A stretch of DNA of 64,000 nucleotides from Tachypleus tridentatus (lineage: Eukaryota > Arthropoda > Merostomata > Xiphosura > Limulidae), in contig NC_134834.1 of NCBI RefSeq assembly GCF_004210375.1, positions 141,145,009 through 141,209,008 on the forward strand, written 5' to 3'. Below the pieces are notes generated by a model. That model was not told where the DNA came from. It saw only the letters and a list, made by a program, of their open reading frames with translations, and did not search any database. Of this stretch, positions 12,601-24,137 are shown piece by piece. A program made the position numbers and the translations under genes. Each line of letters starts with the position of its first letter. Positions within the stretch are counted from its first letter, which is position 1.

Positions 12601-13859
12601 TTATACATTAACAAAATTAGTGAATGTACCAACCTTAGAAAAGTGAACTATATACATACAAAGTTTAACAAGCTTTTAGTAAGCATTAGAAGTCCAAAGA
12701 AATACAAAAAATCAATTTTTAAAGTATTTTTATTAAATATTTGTCAGTAAATTTCCAAAGCCTTTACTGATTCACTATGAATGAAAGGTGATTTTCATGC
12801 TAAGAATAAAAATACTTCTTTTGATCTAACAGTATTTTAGAACCTCAAACATCCAAGGTTTTTCTGGCAATTTTTCTTCTTATTTTCTGTACCCTAAAAG
12901 TAGCTATAAAGATATCAGCAATGCACAGAAAAACAAAAATATGCAAAATATGAAATAAAGTTAATAATACAAATAGTTAAAACAATTATTACAAGTAATT
13001 TGTAATTCTGAACAATACTGCAGTTATATTTATACTTAACTTTAGGTTTTATATTTTATTTCTTATACTGAAAATACTTTTTAGTGCAGTTTATATAGGA
13101 GAAATTATACTGAACTGGTAAGAGGAACAATTAACCACATCTGTCACCTTTGTTTTTTTAAGTATGTTCCAAAAAAACCTTTTTAATTTCATTTTTGTAA
13201 TCATGCATATAGGCAAAATGAGACCAAATATTTTTAATAGTTTGTTATTAATTTTATTATATGGAAAAAACATATATATAACAATGTTTTTATTATATAC
13301 CTGAGATACCTCAAGATATAAGTATAAATAAAATAATATATCTAGGTTTATTTGTATGATATACCTTATACATGCCGAAAACAATTACAAAAAAAATTAA
13401 GTAAAAAAGACAAACCTGTCAGAGAAATATATAAAAAGAGTGACATATTCAACTGTATGTTTGTTTTGGTATGCTAGATTTGAAAGTAACATGACACAGA
13501 GTAGTACATCACAGTCAAGATAAAATTACTTGCCTTCTCCTCACATTATCTCCACAATAGCATCTCGTTGTATAATCAGAAGTAAACTACAAAAATACCT
13601 GCTTGTGCTGTCATTTACTAGTGGGATTATGGAATTGGTATAAAATGGAATTTCAGTCCCACACCAAATTTACATGGGTGAAAAACTTCTGGGGTACATG
13701 CAACAGAATTTAATATGGTTTAATAATTATTTACAAGACCACTTGGATCAAGTATACTCAGGATAAACAAGGAAACAGTTTGCAGGTTTATTCACTCTTC
13801 TCTTGAATACATCCACAATAAACACTTATCCTTCTGTTTTGTTTTTTGTCATTGTGTGT
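9661..13859. other. Non-coding, AT-rich stretch with possible DIRS upstream remains
   Basis: No exon or intact element was recognised. The part next to 9660 could be the gag-side of copy A. A small heat-shock-like cluster (gttctggaatgttgtagaa) sits at 11703-11721. From 12.0 to 13.4 kb it is very AT-rich and featureless. Confidence 0.3.
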
Positions 13860-15200
13860 TATAAAGATTTTTGAGTTGTGTATCTGTGTACCATCTCTTT
13901 TTGTGGTTCAGAGTTCAGAAATATACAAAACAAACTTTATGAATTGATAATTACTGAATTTCTGGTTAGTGGTCTCTAACTAATTCTCTAAGGAAAACCC
14001 ATAAACCGGAAAACACTACAATAATACCATCTGTGTCACAAGAGTTAGGAGCAAAAGCATTACCCATTCTCAGAAATATTCCCATAACAGATTATATAAA
14101 ACATGCACATGTCCAATAAAATTCTTAACCATTCAACAAAAGACAAACAGGGCCAAAGCAAGTGCAAAGGGTAAAGCACAAAACTGATACATTATCCAGC
14201 AATGAACAAACTGCAGATAGGGCCTCAAGCAGAGATTTAGGAATATGTAGATAAACATTTGAGACATCTACCTTGGTTGTTCACAAACATGGAGAAAAAC
14301 CCACCTGAGGGTAAAAAAAGACTCCACAGTAAAATGAGGTAAAATCAAAAAGTAATTAAGGCAGGATACTCAATCAAAGGCTGCCAGTCCTCAGTTTTCA
14401 AGGGTACCTCAAACAGCCTGGAAAAGGATAAGGTACAGATTCGATGGCTTTCTGAGAGAGAAGATTCTGTACTAGTTTGGACAGGAGTTGACTGGCAGTA
14501 GGAGAATGAAAGTAATATGGGTACTCAAGATAACAGAAGAGGGGAAACAAAGTGGATGAAAAGTCTCTTGGATAATTCCTGAATAACTCGCAGATTGATG
14601 GCAAAATCATATCATGGGGGACAAAATCAGTTAAGTGAATCACCAAATGACCAGAACCCACAGAACAGTCTCCCATGCTATTAGTGACATGACCATCTTC
14701 TTTCATCAATTCAACCAGCAGAGGAACCCCTAGAGGTAGAAAATAGTAAAAGCTGTGAAGGAGCTGGAGGAGAAACAGATATGAGAGACTGTATGAGATC
14801 ATAATGAGGCAAACAATCAACCAAAGATGAAATGATGACTGCTGACTCATAGTTCACACAGGATTCTGACTGCTGAAGGAAATGAGCCATGCATAAGCCC
14901 TGAAGATAAGCAGGTGGTAAACAAACTTGCAACAATACAACAACTCTCCTCAGAATATCCCTACAACAAAGAAAACACGTGTAAGGAAAGTGTGAAAAAA
15001 AACACAAAAAAGTGCCAACATGGAGGTAACTGGGAAGAAACTATCTGTTGAAAAATCCTCAGAATTTAAGTGAAGCACCTCAGATATGAGGTAGTTGATG
15101 AATGAGTACCATGGGAAAGTTAACAGCATAGGCAGTCTTACCTATTGGGCAAACTGGTCAATTGGCCAGGGACTCGCACATGGAAGATCCCCCAATGCAA
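13860..15200 (-). pseudogene. Decayed DIRS-like gag/RT, copy B
   Basis: The minus-strand segment 14850-14398 is open for 150 codons and ends with SKLVQNLLSQKAIESVP, the block that opens DIRS-type RTs. Continuing across frames, TEDWQP near 14390 and LNYFLILPHFTVESF near 14365-14320 match the WRPVIDLSxLNxFLxxPxFxME block. TTKVDVSNVYLHIP near 14285-14245 matches the TKxDxxDAYxHIP metal-binding block. YQFCALPF-like sequence lies near 14190-14165. The upstream open part (VTNSMGDCSVGSGHLVIHLT) would be the gag/RT linker. It is a separate copy from 8500-9660, because both carry the AIE and LNxFLxxP blocks. Confidence 0.6.
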
Positions 15201-16569
15201 TGTCTTTTAATCTACTTTTGAGTTTTCTTATCATTATGGGGCCCTACTTACTAAATTATGCTTGAGGCTCCAGAATGATTAAGATAAGATAGGACAGGAT
15301 AAGAAAACTGGATGTGTGATAAATAAACAGGATGATCAGAGTCAGCCCCCCATATGGAAAAAAATGATTTCAACTGTTGAGAACTGAAAACCAGAAATTA
15401 ATCCAGATCGTAGGCTAAAGTAAACTTATTAAAAACACATGGAGGTTGAAGCATACTAGCATCCTTATGCATCTGAGCTACAAAATATGGCATGAACCCT
15501 AATATCTGAAGAAGAAAAAAAAAAAAATACTGAGAGGAAGGGGGTGACATGTAATGATGGAGAAAGAATTATAAGCAATTGGAAAAGTTGATAAAAAACA
15601 GAAAAAACCTAAGAAATTATGTTCCAATAAAGCTGTCTAAAGCCTACTTGATTTTGCAGTACAGGAACTGAAAGAAATAGTGAAATTAGATGGAAGAAAA
15701 AGGCCGCAAAATTCCTCATCATCCTGAACAGATTTGACATGTCAAGGAGAAAAACGAATGACATCAGGAGAAGACTGACACATATAATGATCAGTCTTTC
15801 ATCTAAGAAGAGCTAATATTTCATTGAGATACCCCCCTGCAGCATTTGTAAGTGTGCTGGTAGATGATATGACCTCTAAAGTGATAATTTTGACTTAAAA
15901 ATTAATGACTAAAAATGAATAACCAAACACAACAGTGTTAGAATAAATAAATGAAAAGTAAGTTATCTTTATGTTTGGGAACTGAAAATGACAATTCCAA
16001 TTTGGGAATAAATTACAAAACAGCTCAATTAACTCTGAAGAAATTAAAAAAAAACATACAACTGAAAAGCATCAAAGTAAAAAACATTTAATCTTATGTA
16101 TGTACACAGGAGAGGGTCAGAGTGTGCATGCCAAGACCTTTTACAGAGCTCCATTCAATATGATATTATGTACAAGATGAGAGTTACTAACTGTTCATTC
16201 TGCCCCACATTAGATTTAGTGACAGGTTCTGGTAGAAAAAAGTGCATAACAGGAATAACATGTATTTTGGAGGTTCTAGAAGTTATGCAAATAAAACAGG
16301 TATTTTGATTCTTCACAAAAACGTCACCTGCATTCAAACTTTTCGTAGTCTGACTCTCATCGATGTCAGCAGCTCACATCCATGTTCCAACAACAGGCAC
16401 AATTGTAAAACATCTCATTTGTTGTGTACAACAAAATTGTATATCATACTGACAATTTTGGTTAGACACAGATTGTAAATAAAAAACTATAGTCAATATT
16501 ATTTCTCCAATATAGACAAATTCTGTTTGTTTTGGAATTTCACATTAAGCTACTCAAGAGTTACCTGCC
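15201..16569. other. Unassigned stretch upstream of DIRS-like copy B
   Basis: No confident feature. The lower part (to about 15800) may belong to the 5' side of the decayed DIRS-like copy; the rest is AT-rich. Confidence 0.3.
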
Positions 16570-16752
16570 ATCTTTAATTAAAAAGTGATACTGCCAGCTC
16601 TTGGACTCTCTTTCACCCACAAAAAGTATTATTGACAATTACATTATAGTAACAATATAGCTAAGATGGCAAGCATGTTTAGTGACAGGATTCAAACTTG
16701 TGACCAACAGATTATGAGTCAAGCGCACAAGTCATCAAGTCATGCCAGTTCA
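16570..16752 (-). repeat. tRNA-derived SINE family 1, very diverged copy
   Basis: Its reverse complement aligns by eye with the family: tggcatgactt head, tcataatctg, B-box-like agtttgaatcc, aaacatgcttgcc, and a tail with agagtccaagagctggc. Much older than the copies at 24-46 kb. Confidence 0.6.
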
Positions 16753-17086
16753 TAATCCACCTTGTACTTGTCCAGTTAAAGAAAACACGCACCTTTCAGA
16801 AATATACAAGTGGTAGAACTTGACATATATATGAATCCATAAATCTGAAATTTTGTTACAGATCCAACAAAAGAAGCTCTATCATAATTGACTCAAAATG
16901 TTAGAGTTAAAAGTCCGACATGAATTTCAGAAGTGTCAAGAAATGTATTTAAAATATAGTACAAATTTAATAGTAATTTAAGCAAATGTCCTTTTTGGTA
17001 ACACCCACCTGATAATAATAAAATAAAAACGTATTACAGTTTGTTTTAATAGTTTAGAAGTTAATAAATAGATCACTTAAACTTAC

Positions 17087-17177
17087 TTTTTTGTATTCTG
17101 TAGGAACAGCAGCTATGATGTCAACAAGCCGAGGCTGAGACTCGAGTCCAAACTTAGCTGAAATGGTTCCTTTTATT
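17087..17177 (-). CDS. ELP3: ELP3 coding exon 3
   Basis: The exon is bounded by an acceptor AG at 17179-17178 and a donor GTAAGT at 17086-17081. Its first base completes the lysine codon begun in exon 2. The remaining 30 codons read IKGTISAKFGLESQPRLVDI and then IAAVPTEYKK. RLVDIIAAVP is a hallmark of ELP3 N-termini from yeast to human, just before the radical-SAM domain. ELP3 is the catalytic subunit of Elongator, which installs the cm5-type modification on wobble uridine of tRNA using a radical-SAM domain and an acetyltransferase domain. Only the region before those domains is encoded here. The exon ends at a codon boundary. The next exon (CKPHRCPHI region) was not found down to base 1. Confidence 0.88.
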
Positions 17178-17394
17178 CTATTAAAACAGAAATATAATTT
17201 TTACATAATAAATATCATGTCATTTCAAATACTTAACACATACTCTATCACAAACTTGTATACTGAAATTACCAAAGCCATTTTTTAAAAGAAAACTACG
17301 AAATAGGTTACATTATATGTTAACATACTCTATCTTGTTGCATAACTTATATTAAGAGCTAATGATTACATATTGCAGATATTTCAAAACTTAC

Positions 17395-17500
17395 TTGTTA
17401 AGGTTCACATCCCTTCCTTCTTTGTGAGCACTGATAAGTTCTTGAACAATTTCTGCAACAGTCATCATCATCAGCTCTTCTTTTGATAGCTTAAGCTTTG
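17395..17500 (-). CDS. ELP3: ELP3 coding exon 2
   Basis: The acceptor AG is at 17502-17501 and the donor GTAAGT at 17394-17389. Joined to the last G of exon 1, it reads AKLKLSKEELMMMTVAEIVQ, then ELISAHKEGRDVNLN, and ends with two bases of the next lysine codon. This matches the conserved ELP3 N-terminal helix (family pattern ..EELMMLTIGxxIxQLIxAHExGxDxxLNK). The intron to exon 3 is only 217 bp, whereas the intron to exon 1 is about 6.1 kb and filled with repeats. Splice phases agree across all three exons, which strongly supports a real gene rather than a processed fragment. Confidence 0.88.
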
Positions 17501-17865
17501 CTTATAGACAAAGTTACAAAAAGTATAATGCATTAAAATCAGGAAATTGTACAGAATATGATACATTACAATTAAAAAACTACTTCCTATTTCCTTTCAT
17601 TAAAACACAAATTTAACTAATTTGACAAATTTTTGTATAAATTACTCATGGACAAATGCATTATGATTAGATATATATACTGGTACTCTCCTGAATTATA
17701 AAAAAGTATTTTACTGTGGTAATTTTAGAAATACATAAACCAAAATATTTTGATGAACAATGTTTCAAAGAATCTAATTTAATGATATATAGCACATGAT
17801 GTGCTGCATTTTGGGCATTGGGATAAATTGTCTTCAGATATAATGAATGCACTTAATTTAATGGA

Positions 17866-18275
17866 TTGGTTGGTTGGTTGGTTGATTTAGTGTTTTATGG
17901 CACAAAGCAGCTAGGCTATCTGCACCAAATGTTCGGTAAAAAGGTAAAAATAAAGTAAATGTAGTAAAATTCATAAAAGGAAATGAAGGTAAAAGAAAAC
18001 AGCATTGAAAAACATAAATAGCATAAAACCAATGTTGGCATCTAGTCTACAATGTTAAGAGTGAAACCACAGTAAGAGAAGTTGTAAAAGACTTTCTGTA
18101 GCATAATGGGTAATTATAACCTGCCAGGAAGACTAACAAGTAAATACAAGAACCATCATCAGTCACCTGAAGTTAGCCTTTCCAGTCCTGGTTCCAGGTT
18201 ATGTTTCATTATAGCCATTTTCAAAAAGTAAAGTAATAAAAGTTTTAAAAGACATGCAGCAAAATTGTAATAAGA
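17866..18275 (-). mobile_element. 5'-truncated LINE 3' end
   Basis: This stretch is closely similar to 1888-2300 (shared cacaaagcarctaggctayctgcacc, taattataacctgccaggaagactaac and ctttccagtcctggttc). It is the 3' UTR of the same Jockey-type LINE in the same orientation, ending in a ttggttggttgg microsatellite tail. A possible 8-bp target duplication, ttaatgga, flanks it at 17858-17865 and 18281-18288. Confidence 0.75.
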
Positions 18276-18964
18276 ATAAATTAATGGAGCTTAAGGGAAG
18301 GCTTAACAAGTATTTGAATGAGAAGAAATGCCTTTGAGTATTAAACTTTAGTGTAGAGTTTTATACAGCAAATGAAATGACTTAGATGGACCAACACGTC
18401 CTTTGTTGTTCTTGTTGTATTTATATTTGTCTACTTACATTATGTCATCAATTTCTTTGTTAAGCTAAAAACTTTTATGTATTCAATGCGATTTTGTTGT
18501 GTAATTGCATATATATACATATGTATTGAAATATTGTACATGTATTGTTATACTACATTTTTAGTGTGTTATGTGATACTAACACAAGGTCATCTTCCAC
18601 CATCACATGAACCAACAGGGGATAGTAATGCTGTCAGATATGGTGGTGAGCTTTGAATAACCAATAGGCAGTCACTTACCAACTGGCAGTATTTACTGAG
18701 AACAAGGTGGAGTAGTTTGTGTGGCAGAAACTATTCCTAAAATAATTTTTTGTGTGTTAAATGATGGGATTACCACAGTGAGCATGAACGACTCTTGAAT
18801 AATCTCCTCCACACTGTCTTGTATGTTAAATAAAAAGAAAGCTAAAGCATCTGTTATACCAGTAAAGAAATGACTGCTTGAATGAGACTGAGAAAGGCTC
18901 TGCACAAACCTCACTCACTCAAATATCTTTACTGTGAAAGTAGTTCGGCAGATCAATAACCAAG
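18276..18964. other. Non-coding intron stretch
   Basis: Within ELP3 intron 1. No feature recognised. Confidence 0.4.
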
Positions 18965-19582
18965 CCCTGTGGGAATGGAGAAGAATTGAGGGATGATATT
19001 GGAGGCCTCTAATCTTATTTTCTAATCTGGATGACATTAAAGCACTGATTGCTTCCTACCATCCAACATGTCTTTCCTTTCAGGAAACATTTCTGAAACC
19101 TGCCAATAGTCATCTTTCAGCAGTTTTCTTTGTACAGAAATGACAGGCCATGTGATGGATGAGTGCATGGAGGGGTGGCATTATTGGTTGATCATCATGT
19201 GCCCACCCTTTTTATTCCTGGGGACTTTAGTAGACGTCATCTCCTCTGGGAAAGTGCTGATATTGATGGGAAGGGTTGTTCCATAGAACATATGCTCTCT
19301 GATCACAACTTTCTCTTCTCAGTAGTGGTTCTTGTACTTATTTTCATGCACCTAGTCAGTCCTTTACTGCTATTGATCTCTCAGTTTGCTCCCCTTCTCT
19401 ATTCTCCCACTTTTCATGGAGAGTTGACAATAACCCATGAGGCAGTGATCATTTTCCTATAATTTTGAGAGAGAGTAGCTATGGTAGATGCCAATGACCC
19501 ACGTGCCCTGATGGAAGCTTGGCCAAGCAAACTGGCCCTCTTTCACTGCACTTGCAGAAATTGATCATGTCATCGTCTGTAA
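18965..19582 (+). pseudogene. LINE endonuclease fragment with internal deletion
   Basis: The plus strand reads the same endonuclease as 5523-4624: NLDDIKALIAS, then SFQETFLKPAN, then MHGGVALLVDHHVPTL. It then jumps directly to IPGDFSRRHLLWESADIDGK and IEHMLSDHNF. The segment between VPTL and GDF (about 70 residues in the other copy) is missing. It ends near 19582, where the similarity stops inside ALAEIDHVIV. It is a dead fragment lying opposite to the surrounding minus-strand debris. Confidence 0.75.
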
Positions 19583-19584
19583 GA

Positions 19585-20230
19585 AGGATTGTTTTAAGGG
19601 AAAGATGAAACATGAAATGTAAAGAAAGAGAATAAAATGGAAATAAATTAAAGGAATGCAGGGCTGCATTGACGTCCCAATTCAAAAGGGCAGAACCTCT
19701 GGGAATGCAATGTATTCAGAAAGAATTCATGAGCATGGTAAGAGCATGGTACACAAACACCCTACAGTATCAAGAAAAATGAAATGTAAGTTTGCCTGAT
19801 ATCTGGAAAATGAGGAAACCAAAGACCCATGATTGAAGAGCCAGGTGAGAATTTCCAGCAAATGAGCCATGGTAGGCTTGTCAGCAGAAAACCCACTAAT
19901 ACCAGACTAACTGTGGAACACCTTTTACTTGAATTTGTATACCTCCATGGAAAACAGACAGCTGGAACTAGCTAACAAGAAAATAACTCACTAGGTGAAA
20001 CCAAATTGTTTTACCAAGAACCAGACAAAAGACAGACATGAAGACACTGGATGTAAAGGTTAGGATGTAGGACATGGGATCAAGGCTGATGAAGAAGGAA
20101 GAGAGAAAGTGGTAGAATGACATGAAGAAAGAAGAACAATCGGGAAGCAAACTGGATGACTTGAGAAGTAGAATGGACAAAAGAATTCACCTGATAAAAT
20201 AATCAGTTGGGTGGATACATACAAGGAAAC
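19585..20230 (-). pseudogene. Possible DIRS-type tyrosine recombinase fragment
   Basis: Read across minus-strand frames, there is a segment like ISGFSADKPTMAHLLEILTW, then a short stretch ending SFSRYQANLHF, then PFIP/FNLF and FHLSLKTILL. The order loosely matches the core-binding part of DIRS tyrosine recombinases (adenFLxxLFxxGLSxSTIxxYRSAL ... PFExL ... LTxKTxFLLALAS). The catalytic Arg/His/Tyr residues were not seen. Weak evidence, offered because two DIRS-like RT copies lie nearby on the same strand. Confidence 0.3.
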
Positions 20231-20797
20231 TTATGTGATCAAACCTGATTGAATGCATTTACTCCCAGAAATATGGATGAGATACAGGTAACCAAAATAG
20301 ATGCTACTTCAGTACTGTTACCATTTTTATCATACTTATGCTAGAAAGTATTTTCCTCATATGCACATTTAAAAACCAAATACAAAGCCAAACCAGACTG
20401 AAACTATCTTTCTTAAGTGGTTCAGGACTTCCAAGAAGTTTGCAGATCAAACTGCATCCTTTACCCTGAGTAGATTATAAGTCCAAGACTCCTTATAAGA
20501 AATGGAGCAGTGAAGCAGTATTTTTGCCATTTTTAAGATTAAGAACAAGTTTAGGATTAATCAAAGTAATACAAGTTACAAAAGTGAAATCTTGGAAAAG
20601 TTCTGCTCTTTTCATAATGTGATAAAATTAAGTTTAATGATAAATAACAATGTGATAATAAATAGTGTGTAACAAGTGTCATAAGAAAAGAAAATTTTAT
20701 ATTTCCAAAATCATTCTTTTCAAATTTTTATACACAGATAAGAGAGAAAATCCCTGAAAAAGTACTTATTTTTTAGAGGGGATTTGTGAAATTTAGT
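20231..20797. other. Non-coding intron stretch
   Basis: Within ELP3 intron 1. No feature recognised. Confidence 0.4.
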
Positions 20798-20975
20798 ATT
20801 TTCATGAACGAGTGGGTATTAATGTTTTCTAATAAGCTAAGCCACATTAGGCTATCTGCTGTGTCCACTGAAGGGAATCAAACCACTGTTTTTAGAGTTG
20901 TAAAAACTTACTGCTGTTCAAGCAGGAAACATTTCATGAAAGATGTTCATTGGATGTTAAAGTTTGGAAATCACT
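20798..20975 (-). repeat. tRNA-derived SINE family 2, diverged copy
   Basis: Contains taagccacattaggctatct, then gctgtgtccactgaaggg, the reverse-complement B box gaatcaaacc, and tttagagttgtaaaaactta. Matches the copy at 38380-38482. The core is 20832-20930; outer ends are uncertain. Confidence 0.6.
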
Positions 20976-21649
20976 GACCTATAATTATAAACTCTAAGTT
21001 TTGCATCACCACATTTAACACTTTTCTCTTACTTCCCTTCCCTTTGTTCTTCATATGCAGATACAAAAGATACAATTCTGACACTTAACAGAACTTGCTC
21101 ATAGCAATTATGTTCACTACTTGTAGGAATACGACAATAAGTATATTATGTAAAATGAGCAAATAATTGGAGATAATGAGAAAATCTGGACACTATTTAA
21201 ATATTAAAGGTACATGCACATATATTCCTTATAGACAAACACAAGTGGTTCTAAGTAAAATACCAGGTTAGCTTGCAAAGAATATAAGGGATAAATTTAC
21301 AGAAAAACATCATATATTTTAAAATTTTAAACTATCTGCTGTGACAGGATATTTAGAAGTTTGACACTTTTAGAAGAACGAACAGGACATTATGCAATCT
21401 TAAACAGTATATAAAAGAAGTTAGTTGAAAATGTAAAAATTAAAAGCGAGAGCATTTCTTTAAATAATTTAAGGTCAGCAAAATGTTAGGAATAATATCT
21501 AAGAGGAATGATAAATAAGAGCTCACTTCTGATGATTATGAGATAGCTTGATTACTAAATTCTAATTTTTATTGAGTTTTTCCTTAAAATATTTAAGCAA
21601 TATTCTTCAACCTAAAATGATGTTGAGTGAATACTTGATCAAACAAAAC
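20976..21649. other. Non-coding intron stretch
   Basis: AT-rich and without recognised features. Confidence 0.4.
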
Positions 21650-22480
21650 ACATTTAATTTGGAAAACAAAAAGATTGATGAGGCTTCTGCACTGGATAAT
21701 ATTTCCCAAAAGAATTAAATATGTAAGGCATTTGCTGACATTCTTTATAAGCTATTGAACAGTGGGCAGGTGCCAGAAGAATGAAAGTTGATCAATGTTA
21801 CACCTTTTTTTCAAGAGGGGTGGTAAGAAGTATAATGGTAATTACAAACCTATTCGTCTTACAGTGGTAGTGGAAAAATATTTTTGAAAGTCTTAAACAT
21901 TATTTGCAAATTCACTTAAAGAAGTTTAAAGTTTTGTTGGACAGTTAATAACATTTTATTACAGAAAAGCTTCCTTTGCCTTTTAATGTTACACGACATA
22001 GCTAAGTGAAACAGATGTATATTCAGTGTATCTGCATTTTCAGTTTAAAGTTTTGTTGAAGAGTTAATAACATCTTACTGCAGAAAAGCTTCCTTTGCCT
22101 TTTGATGTTACACGATATAGCTAAGTGTAAGGATGTAAATTCAGTCTATCTGTATTTTCAGGGAAGATTTTATTAGGTGGAAAAAACAATGTTCTCTCTC
22201 AAGATGTGAAATATGAAATGGTTTGTTGAATCAACAAAATTCTTGGATGAAAGAAACCAGAAAGTTATAAATGCAGTTTAGTGAAACTGAATTACTGTCA
22301 CTAGTAAGCTATCTCAGGCCTCTGAAATACAATCCTTCATCTTTTTTATTTACATCAATGATATAGATCAATGGTCAACAAATTACTTAAATTTGTTTCT
22401 GATATTAAGTTCTTGAATGTTACTGGCTGTGAGAATATTGTTGTTGGTTTTTGCTAAAGGCTGTGCTGTCTTTTTAGTAA
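21650..22480 (+). pseudogene. CR1-like LINE reverse transcriptase fragment
   Basis: The plus strand reads ASALDNIS, KAFADILYKLLNSGQVPEE and KLINVTPFF, then a NYKPIRLT-like stretch, which is the PDNIPP...FNxSLxxGxVPxxWKxAxVxPxxKKG...NYRPISLT core of CR1/Jockey-type RTs. Further on, about 22340-22430, FIFFIYINDIDQW and SDIKFLNVTGCENI match the FxxYINDL...FADDTKL catalytic block with the DD pair altered. A 119-bp tandem duplication at 21924-22160 interrupts it. Multiple stops and shifts. Confidence 0.6.
21924..22160. repeat. Tandem duplication, about 119-bp unit, 2 copies
   Basis: Unit 1 is 21924-22042 and unit 2 is 22043-22160. Both contain gtttaaagttttgttg, cagaaaagcttcctttgcc and acgayatagctaagtg, with about a dozen differences. 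It is inserted within the CR1-like RT remnant. Confidence 0.85.
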
Positions 22481-22919
22481 ATTTTATTGAGCAACTATTT
22501 AGCACTGAATTATTTTTTGTGCTGTTTAATATATTACTCTTTAATTCCCACTGCTATTTCCCACTATTCATATTTCACTTTATCTCCTCTACTCTATCTA
22601 GGATGAATTTCAATTTTTCATTCAACCTTCAAACTCTACAAAGAAATTCCACATTTTTACCACTAGCTTCCTTAGAAGTATTATCCAATCCCTCGTCCTC
22701 AAATAAGACTCGCTCTTTGCACCTATCCAAATCTCCATACTGTGAGCACTTTATGTCTAGTTGTTTTTAACCATTGTTGTCTGGGAATTAATAATCAAAA
22801 TTGTAAATACATGTTAGTAGCTTGTTGATAATACTGTTAACATATAATTTGTGGAAAAAAACATGAGGTTCCATTCAGTTCATCAAATATCCATCTACCT
22901 GCCTATATCCAGCAACTCT
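22481..22919. other. Non-coding, pyrimidine-rich stretch
   Basis: A 117-codon plus-strand frame at 22417-22770 is present but has no recognisable motif and looks like low-complexity F/S/L-rich chance coding. Confidence 0.35.
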
Positions 22920-23300
22920 CTAATTCTCAATATTCTCTCTCTTGAACTTTCTAAATCCATGTATCTCTACCATGTCTAAATGCAATCTTTTCCAAATGCT
23001 CACCACCCTGTTAGAAAAATAAAACTTCCCAATTTCCAAACGAGTTCTACCCTGCCAAATCTTAAATCTATGGCTCCTACCACTCTTACTAATATCAATA
23101 TAATGCATCAATTCTATGTATTTATAATATTAAGCACTTAAGTAAAACTCTCTTTAATCCTTCCTTTCTCAGGATAATCTTACTGAGATTCTTAGGATCA
23201 TAAACTGTTCTCCATCTCATTCTCACATGTTTAATCACACTATATTACTGTTTGTAGTTCTCCTTTGAACTCATTACTATTTTTTACAAATGAATCAGTC
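22920..23300 (-). pseudogene. CR1-like LINE ORF2 C-terminus fragment
   Basis: The minus strand reads a MRWRTVYDPKNLSKI-like stretch, then ISKSGRSHRFKIWQGRTRLE, GKFYFSNRVVSIWKRL and VEIHGFRKFK. This is the typical C-terminal tail of CR1/L2-type ORF2 (RGHxxKL...R...FFxxRVVxxWNxLPxxVV...xxFKxxLD). It is opposite in strand to the CR1-like RT fragment just left of it, so they are separate insertions. Confidence 0.55.
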
Positions 23301-23586
23301 TGTCCTTAAACAAAGGTAAGAAGAATTAAATAAATATATTGCACTATTTTAAAGTAATTAAATTGGCCCTAAAATTTAAAGATAAATAATCACTAAATTA
23401 GTCTTTACACGATACTTGTGAAATATTACTAATAACACATGATACGTTTTATAAACTATAATGTTCACCAATCTTATTAAATCAATTAATTAATATTAGC
23501 AATACAAATACAATGGCACTGAACGTACGAGGTTGGGCCTACTGTTACTACTAATATTAGTAATAGTTAAAAATACCAGGACCTAC

Positions 23587-23608
23587 CTTTATTCTTGTTC
23601 TTTCCCAT
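23587..23608 (-). CDS. ELP3: ELP3 coding exon 1 (start codon)
   Basis: An ATG at 23608-23606 (context ccATGGg) opens MGKNKNK, and one further base G precedes the donor GTAGGT at 23586-23581. The split glycine/alanine codon is completed by CA at the start of exon 2, giving an uninterrupted frame. A basic, lysine-rich first exon beginning MGK is what I recall for arthropod ELP3. The short length (22 bp) makes the exon itself weak evidence; confidence comes from the exact phase match to exon 2. Confidence 0.72.
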
Positions 23609-24137
23609 GGTATTCCAATTAATACCAGTAGTATTAAGAGCTGTAAGAAACTAAATTCAAACCATCTCACTTCGAATACAACCTAACAATGTACAATAAA
23701 GGTCACTCGTTACATTTCCACGGCCTGACATTCCACAATTTCATATTACCAAAAAATACGCCATGTTGCAGAACAAAAGAAAAAAATTAATGTTACTTGA
23801 AATCGAAACCTTATTACGTGTTCTGAGTAACTGTTGTCATCAGTTACCAAAAAGGAAAAAATATTACTAGAAATAATTATATTCAAAAAATTTCATTGAA
23901 AAGCACGTTAACAGCAGATGTTAATTTCTCCACAGCTCTCATTATTTGTCTATTACAGATTCAAAATCGCACTTCACATCAGTCTAGTTTTGCACCTCAA
24001 ACTCACTGTCAAAGAAGACCTCCGTTATTGTCAAAATTCATCATTTGGGCTGAACGATAAGAGGCAAATAATTTTCTGAAACGTTTTTTACGTATGTGAG
24101 GTATTCTCAGATAAACTTGTTTTTACGCAAGAATCAA
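23609..24137 (-). promoter_or_regulatory. Presumed ELP3 5' UTR and promoter region
   Basis: This is the sequence upstream of the ELP3 start. It is somewhat richer in CpG than the introns, with no TATA box seen at a convincing distance. No transcription start can be fixed from sequence alone. Confidence 0.35.

Noticed and set aside
14711..15007. 98-codon minus-strand frame
   Set aside because: It overlaps the longer DIRS-like frame in another register and shows no family motif.
22417..22770. 117-codon plus-strand frame
   Set aside because: F/L/S-rich composition of AT-rich, pyrimidine-rich DNA, with no motif. It overlaps the tail of a CR1-like remnant.
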